Positions 15,154 to 21,161 of a stretch of 21,161 bases of DNA are shown one piece after another. Origin of the DNA: an uncultured Planctomycetaceae bacterium (GTDB lineage Bacteria > Planctomycetota > Planctomycetia > Planctomycetales > Planctomycetaceae); contig CAIJTL010000523.1 of the NCBI GenBank assembly GCA_903823545.1, positions 1-21,161 on the forward strand. Reading direction: 5' to 3'. The notes under the pieces were generated by a model, which made no database searches, had not been told where the DNA came from, and worked only from the letters and a program-made list of their open reading frames with translations. Every line of letters starts with the position of its first letter. Position 1 is the first letter of the stretch. The position numbers and the translations under genes are program-made.

Positions 15154-16913
15154 TCGATCGGTTCCAGCAATTTCAACGTTTGGTTGAGCGAGACGCGCTT
15201 GAAATGTTGCATGGTCCCTTTAGGCCATCGAATCTCCAAATCACACGGCTCTGAGGAGTCACCCAAACCAAAAATCATCGCGCACTCATTGGTAGAACAG
15301 TAGCTAGTCCCACCAGCCAACTCCTGCATCAAAGTCAACTCCCCTTGCCTCAAAGTGATTCTCATTCCGATTGGTGTTCGTGAACTCGCTCTACCAATTC
15401 CGTAAACCTTGAGCCAATTGCCTCGATCACTGACGTTCTCAAGGATAGCCGCAAGAGCGTTATGATGTGACACTGCCAAATCCCAGTCCCCATCAGCATC
15501 GAAGTCGCCTAGTGCAACTCCACGGCCGACAAATTTTCTCTGGAAATACTCGCCAGCGTTTTGACCACATTCTTCAAAGCGGCTACCAACCTTTGTGAAA
15601 AGTTGCGCGACCATTTCGTAGCCATCGCCTTCGACGACCGTTGAGTCTACGTGTCCATTTGCTACGAATAGTTCTACTTGGCCATTTTGGTCAAAATCCG
15701 CCATCACCGTTCCGAAACCTAGTTTCGACATCGTCGGCCCAACAAGTCCGAGTAAGGCCGTTCGATCTTGAAATCCCTCTGTGCCAAGATTTCGGTAGAG
15801 CGTGTTCCATTCACCGCTGAAATGTGTGACATATAAATCGAGGTAGCCGTTACGATCATAGTCTCCCACTGCGATCCCCATGTTTGCCTGCGCGACCCCC
15901 GTTGAGCTAAGAGCGCACCCCAGCAAAGTGGCAGCTTCCTCAAACTGATTTTGCTGGCGATTGAGGAACAAGAAATTAGCGGTGATGTCATTAGCCACGA
16001 AAATGTCAGGCCGACCATCGTTGTTGTAGTCCGCAATCGCAACACCCAACGCTCGATTTCCCGGTCCTTCCAATTTCCAACTCTTGGCAACCGGTCGAAA
16101 TGTTCCATCACCTAGGTTTTCAAAACACTCATCTGGAGTGGGATTGAAGTCTCGGGGATGACACATAGAGGGGATATCTGACTTGAGTCGAGGGCAGATT
16201 CTCGGATGGTCGAGATCGAAATCGACGTAGTTGCAGACATACAAATCGAGGTCGCCATCCAGGTCCAGATCTCCCCACGCGGCACTGGTGCTCCAGCGTG
16301 AATCATCGACTCCGGCTACTGATGTAATGTCCCGAAACGTTCCATCTCCTTGATTCCGAAACAAGCAGTTGTGTCGGATTGTTGTGAGATAGACATCGTC
16401 GAAGCCATCGTTATCAAAATCCGCGATTGCGACTCCCTGACTGTAATCTCCGTCATCAGAGCAAGCTTGTTCTCCAACCGCGACAAGACCGCCCTCGCTC
16501 AGGCCACGATACAACATATCGGGAGGTCTTACCTCGTTTGTTCTTGCCGCCGTGGGGCCACCTTGGTTGAGGAAAAGATCAAGGACTCCGTCATTGTCAT
16601 AATCAAACCAGCCGACTCCTCCGCCAGTTGCCTCCACCATCAACGACTTCCCCTGCGCTCCGTTGTCGTAGCGGTGGCTGACACCTAGTTGCTCAGCAAC
16701 CTCTTTGAAGTGCAGCGATGCGATTCGAGCAACTTTGTTGGTGTTTGGTTTTGGCTTGAAATCTTTAGTTTCGGCTGAATGAGGAACAGGCGTCGCAATC
16801 GTCTCCGAACTCTCCGGCGCAACGGAGAGAGTTTCATGACAACCGCACATACCCGGCAACAATGCAATGAGGATTGCCCTGAATCGCAAGAATCTGGATC
16901 GGTCGTTCATCAT
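15150..16913 (-). CDS. CRTAC1-type FG-GAP/VCBS + ASPIC/UnbV lipoprotein
   Basis: From the ATG at 16913 the product has 587 residues. A charged N-terminus and hydrophobic stretch end in 'LLPGMCGC' (Cys25 as likely lipidation site). The body carries about seven Ca2+-binding FG-GAP loops of the form D-x-D/N-x-D/N-G-x-x-D-L ('DYDNDGVLDLFLN', 'DFDNDGFDDVYLT', 'DLDLDGDLDLYVC', 'DYNNDGRPDIFVA', 'DYDRNGYLDLYVT', 'DFDQNGQVELFVA', 'DFDADGDWDLAVS'), which build a beta-propeller, and an ASPIC/UnbV domain near the C-terminus ('NWLKVYGIG', 'IRWPKGTMQHF'). Such proteins are extracellular binding or scaffold proteins. The gene overlaps the heptaheme-TPR gene by 4 bp. The frame is open up to 16958, but that extension lies in the stem of the preceding terminator, so I place the start at 16913 (or ATG 16910). 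No clear ribosome-binding site is visible. Confidence 0.88.
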   Translation of the reverse strand: MMNDRSRFLRFRAILIALLPGMCGCHETLSVAPESSETIATPVPHSAETKDFKPKPNTNKVARIASLHFKEVAEQLGVSHRYDNGAQGKSLMVEATGGGVGWFDYDNDGVLDLFLNQGGPTAARTNEVRPPDMLYRGLSEGGLVAVGEQACSDDGDYSQGVAIADFDNDGFDDVYLTTIRHNCLFRNQGDGTFRDITSVAGVDDSRWSTSAAWGDLDLDGDLDLYVCNYVDFDLDHPRICPRLKSDIPSMCHPRDFNPTPDECFENLGDGTFRPVAKSWKLEGPGNRALGVAIADYNNDGRPDIFVANDITANFLFLNRQQNQFEEAATLLGCALSSTGVAQANMGIAVGDYDRNGYLDLYVTHFSGEWNTLYRNLGTEGFQDRTALLGLVGPTMSKLGFGTVMADFDQNGQVELFVANGHVDSTVVEGDGYEMVAQLFTKVGSRFEECGQNAGEYFQRKFVGRGVALGDFDADGDWDLAVSHHNALAAILENVSDRGNWLKVYGIGRASSRTPIGMRITLRQGELTLMQELAGGTSYCSTNECAMIFGLGDSSEPCDLEIRWPKGTMQHFKRVSLNQTLKLLEPIE

Positions 16914-16940
16914 GTTGGGCAGCTCAGAACCAGACAAATG

Positions 16941-16977
16941 CAAAAGACCCTCCGGCAAGAGGCTTTGCCGGAGGGTC
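16941..16977 (-). terminator. Intrinsic terminator after the DUF1559 gene
   Basis: A perfect 13-bp stem (16946-16958 with 16965-16977) around a 6-base loop is followed, on the minus strand, by TTTTGCATTTG. It lies 40 bases after the DUF1559 stop and only 33 bases before the start of the FG-GAP/UnbV gene, so that gene must rely on read-through or on a promoter squeezed around the hairpin. Confidence 0.8.
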
Positions 16978-17017
16978 AGATTTTACAAACAGCACAATTT
17001 AGCAGTGACGGTCTACC

Positions 17018-18037
17018 TTAGAATTCGCCAACAGGCTGGTTGTCGTTACGAACAGCCAGCTTGTACTGAACGAAGTTGGCAATGTTTTTATTCATGAACC
17101 GAACAGACCCGTCAGTCATTGCTGCGTGAGCTCCGCCCGCGTGCCTGCTACTCCAGCCGTGACATCGCCGATCACCTTGGGGATTGAGATTCATTGGATT
17201 TCTCAAGGTGCTAATGGCTCCAAGCGGACTGGCCCACGCCGCGTCATCTGATGCGTTAGTGTCAAACGGAGGCCCGCCGCCGATCCAGTGCATATCTTCG
17301 AGAATTGCGATCACTTGGCTTGTGCCATCCGTGATGTCGCGAAGCTGCGAAGCGCCCCAATAGGCAAATACACCGTTGACGGCGCGAATGTTTCCGGTCC
17401 AGGGACAGCATCCATCCACCCAAGGTGTGTAACCGCCACCGTTCTCGTATCCAGCCCCAGTCGGAATTCCAGGCAGCGGATTGGTTCCCGTGACATTCAT
17501 CTGAGGACAGTCTCGCCAGCCCCCCCAAATGTAGCCCAAACTTCCAGTGTAATCTGTGCCAGCGCCATCACCGACACCGTTCGTATCATAGTCTTCAGTC
17601 TGGTTTGGTCGCAGCCCCGGTTGGGTGTTCGAAGGGCATTGCAGGCCAGGAATGACTGTCCGAAATCCGGTTATGTTGCCACCGCCGCTGGCGGGACTTT
17701 GGTTGAAATTGAGCGTCTTATGAAGCGGACCTTGATCCATATAAGGGAGCGAGTTGGCGATCCACGAAAACCCGCCGACGTTACCTGTATTACTCCACCC
17801 TGTGCTGTTGCAGTTTGATGGAAAAATCTTTGCAGACTCGTGGTAGGTATGAATGGCTGTTGCCAATTGCTTCAAATTGTTTTTGCATTGAGAGCGGCGA
17901 GCGGCCTCACGGGCTTGCTGCACAGCAGGAAGGAGCAGCGCAATCAAGATGGCAATAATAGCAATGACCACGAGAAGTTCGATGAGCGTAAACGCCCGAA
18001 CCGGCTTAAGTGACCTCCAAAAACGGGATGTCTTCAT
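17018..18037 (-). CDS. DUF1559 protein with type IV pilin-like N-terminus
   Basis: From the ATG at 18037 the product is 339 residues. The N-terminus '[20 protein letters not shown]' is a prepilin-type methylation/cleavage motif, with cleavage expected before Phe. Next comes '[19 protein letters not shown]' and, near the C-terminus, '[15 protein letters not shown]', the G-G-x(6)-D-G-S-V-R-F signature of DUF1559 (SBP_bac_10-like) proteins, a family greatly expanded in planctomycetes. They are thought to be pseudopilin-like surface proteins; function is unknown. GGAG 9 bases before the ATG supports this start over the upstream one at 18133, which would add a hydrophobic, AT-rich leader. It is flanked by its own candidate promoter and a strong terminator, so it is probably a single transcription unit expressed separately from its neighbours. 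Confidence 0.93.
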   Translation of the reverse strand: MKTSRFWRSLKPVRAFTLIELLVVIAIIAILIALLLPAVQQAREAARRSQCKNNLKQLATAIHTYHESAKIFPSNCNSTGWSNTGNVGGFSWIANSLPYMDQGPLHKTLNFNQSPASGGGNITGFRTVIPGLQCPSNTQPGLRPNQTEDYDTNGVGDGAGTDYTGSLGYIWGGWRDCPQMNVTGTNPLPGIPTGAGYENGGGYTPWVDGCCPWTGNIRAVNGVFAYWGASQLRDITDGTSQVIAILEDMHWIGGGPPFDTNASDDAAWASPLGAISTLRNPMNLNPQGDRRCHGWSSRHAGGAHAAMTDGSVRFMNKNIANFVQYKLAVRNDNQPVGEF

Positions 18038-18104
18038 TACTAAATTCTCCAAAAAACGTACAAAATTGAGTAAACAGAAAATCGAAACTAGGAAAGTTCT
18101 GTGG

Positions 18105-18133
18105 GTTTTATTTATCGAAAAATTAACAGTCAA
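18105..18133 (-). promoter_or_regulatory. Candidate sigma70-like promoter for the DUF1559 gene
   Basis: On the minus strand TTGACT (18128-18133, 5 of 6 matches to -35) is separated by 17 bases from TAAAAC (18105-18110, 4 of 6 matches to -10), in a distinctly AT-rich patch. The -35 box overlaps the stop codon of the upstream TPR gene. A transcript would start near 18098, giving a leader of about 60 bases. Confidence 0.45.
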
Positions 18134-19392
18134 TTTAGAGTTTTGTTCTTTTCAGAAAAAGTTTGAAGACGGCGGGTAAGCGCACCTGCCACAAAATCAT
18201 CTCCACACAACTGTGAATAGTCTCGAATTCTCGTGAGAGTCGCTTTCGTCACCGATCGGGCATCCGGCATTTCAAGTAACTCGCGTCGCAGGTCTTTCCC
18301 CAAAAGCGCAAGCTCCTGCATTTTCGAGACTTGTTGAAAGTTTTTCTGTCGCCGCAAAACGTCGGCTAACTCATGCCTCACAGTCCAACTCAACGGGTAA
18401 ACGTTTAGACTTTCTTTGTAGGCTGCCTCGGCTTCGTCGACTTCATCCTTTGCCGCATGTATCCACCCCTTGAATCGCCAATAGCGGCTGTCGGCGGTCG
18501 CATTATCAGGGAAATACGAAAGCAGTCGCTCTGCCTCCGCGACCTCCCCGTTGGTTACTGCCAAATTCAGGAAAAATGCCAGCAAAGAGACGTTTGTACG
18601 AAAGCGATCGAGGTATTCGCGAAGTAATTTCTCCGCAAGCTCCATTTTTTCTTTTGTTTCTTGGTCAGTCGGCTGTACCAGCGATAGGTCCTTCCATGCG
18701 TGAATCGTTCGTGAAACCAGGAACATTTCCTGCGAGATATCGTCTGCCAGCCAACGATTTGTGACCTCAAAGCCATTTTGAAATGACAGGACGTCTGCCA
18801 GGACCAAGTAGACGTATGCGTCAATCGGCTCAGAGCCAAGCTCGATTGCCTTGTAAATTTGCCGCAATAACTCGTCCTGCTGAAGCGTGAGTGCGTAGAA
18901 AAAAATTAACCGCTGATGTGCCGCAAAGGCACGCGGCTCGATCTCCAACACCTGCTGGCAGGTTTTGACCCCTTCTAATGGCCGATTAGCTGGGCCAAAA
19001 AGCAGCGAGCTTCGCTCAATGAGTGCTCCCAACCGCTTAGGGTGCTTGTGCGGCACTTCGTTGAGAATATCTGCGGCCAAGCGAAAGTCGCGAAGTCCCT
19101 GTGCTGCTTCAGCACGAAACAAGATTGCCTCGGCGCTCTTCTTGTCCCAGGCCCGCCATTGATCAGAAATGCTCGCCAATTTTTCCCAGTCCATAGACTG
19201 TCGGTTCGCACGGCAGCTTCGTGCAAAGTCTTTCGATCTCTGCGCGCGCCAGTTACCGTACTGCTGTAGTCCGATCGGAATCATGGCGAGCAGAATTAGA
19301 AACCCAACGACACAAACGATCCAAAATCGTCTGTAACGCGGCAGGTTTTGGCGCTGAACGTCGCTAGTGGTGTTCGTGAGGGCATCTGTCAT
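18130..19392 (-). CDS. Membrane-anchored TPR protein
   Basis: From the ATG at 19392 the product has 420 residues. A polar N-terminus of about 22 residues precedes one transmembrane helix ('[20 protein letters not shown]', about 23-42); the rest is helical and TPR-like: '[16 protein letters not shown]', '[20 protein letters not shown]', '[16 protein letters not shown]', '[20 protein letters not shown]'. The bulk most likely faces the periplasm. No enzymatic motif is seen. The layout (anchor, then TPRs) is shared with the divergent gene at 19445, which additionally carries a CRTAC1-type domain. An upstream ATG at 19464 in frame would overlap the divergent gene and is not preferred. The ribosome-binding site is weak. 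Confidence 0.8.
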   Translation of the reverse strand: MTDALTNTTSDVQRQNLPRYRRFWIVCVVGFLILLAMIPIGLQQYGNWRAQRSKDFARSCRANRQSMDWEKLASISDQWRAWDKKSAEAILFRAEAAQGLRDFRLAADILNEVPHKHPKRLGALIERSSLLFGPANRPLEGVKTCQQVLEIEPRAFAAHQRLIFFYALTLQQDELLRQIYKAIELGSEPIDAYVYLVLADVLSFQNGFEVTNRWLADDISQEMFLVSRTIHAWKDLSLVQPTDQETKEKMELAEKLLREYLDRFRTNVSLLAFFLNLAVTNGEVAEAERLLSYFPDNATADSRYWRFKGWIHAAKDEVDEAEAAYKESLNVYPLSWTVRHELADVLRRQKNFQQVSKMQELALLGKDLRRELLEMPDARSVTKATLTRIRDYSQLCGDDFVAGALTRRLQTFSEKNKTLN

Positions 19393-19444
19393 TTCACGTC
19401 GATGCACTTTCTTGCGGAAGTGGAGATGAGTGAGACGTAAGATA

Positions 19445-21161
19445 ATGAGCCCGTCCAAAGCCATCCAACCATTGTCTCAGAACGAAAGAACGAAGACTGG
19501 CTCGGGTGGGCGTGCTTTTAGAACGAGGCCACGCTCACGGCAAATTCTCTATGTTGCCTTGACACTAACGGGGTTCTTTCTCGCGCCTTACTTCTGGCGA
19601 TCAGTGTGCATGCACAAAATTCAAACCGCCACTAGAGATCGGCGATGGGGCGATGCGTCATCATGGTTATCCCGGCTGCACTGGCTCAATCCCAACTCCG
19701 CTCAGGCACTCATCGCTCAGGCGAAGTTGCGGCGGAAAGAGGGTGATCTGGCACGAGCAATAGAATTGCTTCGTAAGGCGGAATCGCGAGGCCTTTCGCA
19801 AGATGAAGTTCAACTCGAAGAATGGCTTATTCAAGCGCAATCTGGAAATCTCTCTAACGCTGAAGTGCGGTTGTTAACCGCGATGCAACACCAGCGGTAC
19901 CCCTCAGAGATTTTAGACGCGTTGATTCAAGGCTATCTGAAGTCAGGGCAATACCTGAAGGCGATGGCAACACTCGATACTTGGCAGACAATAGAGTCGC
20001 AGTCAGCTCGGCCGCACGTCTTGCGAGGCATCTTGTTTATGCAGTTATCTGATTGGGATAACGCGTCGGCCTCACTTCTTGAGGCATTGAAGCAGCAGCC
20101 TCAAAATGCTGAAACCGAACTACTGTTGGCTCAGTCGCTTTTAGCAAACAAGCAAGCCGACAAAGCGGTCGTGCTGTTTCGTAAATGTCTAAAAGCTCTT
20201 TGGGGCCGCGAGGACGTCGTTGTCGGCTTAGCACAGGCGTTGATTCTACAGGGACGTTCTGAAGAGACAGTCGAGTTGCTTGAGCCGATCAATAGGGGCG
20301 GGCCGCATTCGGTTTCCTTTGACCTTGCCTTTGGCGAAGCATTGTTGAACAGCGGCCAATTGGAGAGTGCCGTTGATGTGCTGCAATCTGCATTGGCTCG
20401 AAATGAGCGAAATGTCGAGCTTCGTCATTTGCTTGGGACGGCATTGCGTCTCGTGGGACGCACCGCAGAAGCTGACGAGTATTTGACTTCTGCTCGCCAG
20501 GCAAGGTTGAGTTTGCAGTCCGCAGATCGACTTCGTAAACAGGTATTGGAGTCACCAACAGCCAATGAGGAAAAGTTGCAACTTGCCAAAGTCCTATTGG
20601 AAAATGACCGCGTTGAAGAAGCGACGGTCTGGTTACGAAGCCTGCTCGCTGACCAACCCAACAATGCAGAGGCGCTTCGCTTGTTGGCAAACTCGACACT
20701 CACGGATTCTCGAACAGACGCGAATAAATCGAGATTCGTTGGAGTTGATCGAAAAGAGGACCTGGAGGTCAAATCGACGACAAAGAAACCCTTGAACTCC
20801 GCAACAATGGCTAATTCGAAGACGAACATAGAGCCAAGGACTAATTGGAAATTCACGGACGTGGCTGCGGACCTGGGAGTCGATTTCAAATATCGCAATG
20901 GCCGCGAATCGGGACACGCGACGGTCGTGGAAACTCTTGGTGGAGGAGTTGCGTGGGTCGATACGGATCTTGATGGCCTAGTGGATCTCTTTCTCACCGG
21001 CGGTGGATACTTCGCGAACGATCGACAGATAAAAGGGCATTCGTCCGCTTTGTTCCGACAGAACACAGCTCAACACTTCGAGCGTGTTCCGCAGGTTGCG
21101 GGACTGAGTGACTCACCGTTCTATTCACATGGCATTTCAACTGCTGATTACGACCACGATG
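19445..21161 (+). CDS. Membrane-anchored TPR protein fused to a CRTAC1-type FG-GAP domain (runs off the right edge)
   Basis: The plus strand is open from the ATG at 19445 to the window end (572 codons, no stop). A basic N-terminus precedes a transmembrane helix ('ILYVALTLTGFFLAPYF', about 34-50). Residues about 70-430 are TPR repeats ('GDLARAIELLRKAESRGL', 'DWDNASASLLEALKQQPQN', 'GQLESAVDVLQSALARNERN', 'VEEATVWLRSLLADQPNN'). From about 467 the sequence reads 'NWKFTDVAADLGVDFKYRNG' and 'GGGVAWVDTDLDGLVDLFL', which aligns with 'HFKEVAEQLGVSHRYDNG' and 'GGGVGWFDYDNDGVLDLFL' of the lipoprotein at 15150-16913, so it is the start of a CRTAC1-type propeller. It should be anchored in the membrane and face outward. 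The start is 52 bases from that of the divergent TPR gene. Confidence 0.85.
   Translation, partial: MSPSKAIQPLSQNERTKTGSGGRAFRTRPRSRQILYVALTLTGFFLAPYFWRSVCMHKIQTATRDRRWGDASSWLSRLHWLNPNSAQALIAQAKLRRKEGDLARAIELLRKAESRGLSQDEVQLEEWLIQAQSGNLSNAEVRLLTAMQHQRYPSEILDALIQGYLKSGQYLKAMATLDTWQTIESQSARPHVLRGILFMQLSDWDNASASLLEALKQQPQNAETELLLAQSLLANKQADKAVVLFRKCLKALWGREDVVVGLAQALILQGRSEETVELLEPINRGGPHSVSFDLAFGEALLNSGQLESAVDVLQSALARNERNVELRHLLGTALRLVGRTAEADEYLTSARQARLSLQSADRLRKQVLESPTANEEKLQLAKVLLENDRVEEATVWLRSLLADQPNNAEALRLLANSTLTDSRTDANKSRFVGVDRKEDLEVKSTTKKPLNSATMANSKTNIEPRTNWKFTDVAADLGVDFKYRNGRESGHATVVETLGGGVAWVDTDLDGLVDLFLTGGGYFANDRQIKGHSSALFRQNTAQHFERVPQVAGLSDSPFYSHGISTADYDHD

Noticed and set aside
16914..16958. 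Upstream start for the FG-GAP/UnbV gene
   Set aside because: Those codons fall in the loop-proximal stem of a strong terminator, so the extension is unlikely to be translated; lipoprotein signal geometry also fits the later ATG.
20425..21066. 213-codon frame on the - strand
   Set aside because: Antisense to the TPR-CRTAC1 fusion gene, whose frame is open to the edge and matches a neighbour.

Overview
The window looks like a chromosomal segment from a planctomycete, probably of the order Planctomycetales or a close relative. The evidence is a DUF1559 pilin-like protein, a Ser/Thr kinase with a planctomycete-style N-terminal region, a giant surface protein with an 'ERMEDRSLLS' N-terminal motif (LEPR-XLL-like), a Tat-exported Gfo/Idh/MocA oxidoreductase, and a concentration of TPR, FG-GAP/UnbV and multiheme cytochrome proteins. 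Base composition is moderate in GC. No tRNA, rRNA, IS element or CRISPR array was recognised. Genes at both edges are cut: an EamA-type transporter on the left and a TPR/FG-GAP protein on the right.

Layout. 1-438 (-) is the N-terminal part of an EamA/DMT transporter, preceded on the same strand by holA (DNA polymerase III delta, 520-1527). Divergent from holA is a phosphohexomutase-like protein (1624-3042) whose catalytic and metal-binding motifs are altered and which has a four-cysteine N-terminus. Next come a Ser/Thr kinase fused to a cyclic-nucleotide-binding domain (3341-5182) and a 1317-residue RTX/Calx-beta surface protein (5536-9489) ending at a strong hairpin terminator. A 474-bp gap (9490-9963) holds the terminator, a short planctomycete-type motif and a larger imperfect hairpin. 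It separates these genes from a convergent block on the minus strand.

The minus-strand block (9964-19392) reads in transcription order: membrane-anchored TPR protein; DUF1559 protein with its own candidate promoter and terminator; CRTAC1-type FG-GAP/UnbV lipoprotein; seven-heme cytochrome with a C-terminal TPR domain, whose start overlaps the lipoprotein stop by ATGA; second seven-heme cytochrome of the same architecture without TPRs; Tat-exported Gfo/Idh/MocA oxidoreductase. A 70-residue lipoprotein gene (12897-13109, +) sits between the two cytochromes. Divergent from the block at 19445 is a membrane-anchored protein that joins TPRs and a CRTAC1-type domain in one chain.

Interpretation. 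The most interesting part is 11.5-21.2 kb. Two related heptaheme cytochromes, two related CRTAC1-type domains and several TPR modules occur separately, fused or translationally coupled in adjacent genes. This suggests a cell-envelope redox assembly in which TPR and FG-GAP proteins act as scaffold or ligand-binding parts for cytochromes. Its substrate cannot be read from the sequence. All domain calls come from reading motifs by eye, and no database search was run.
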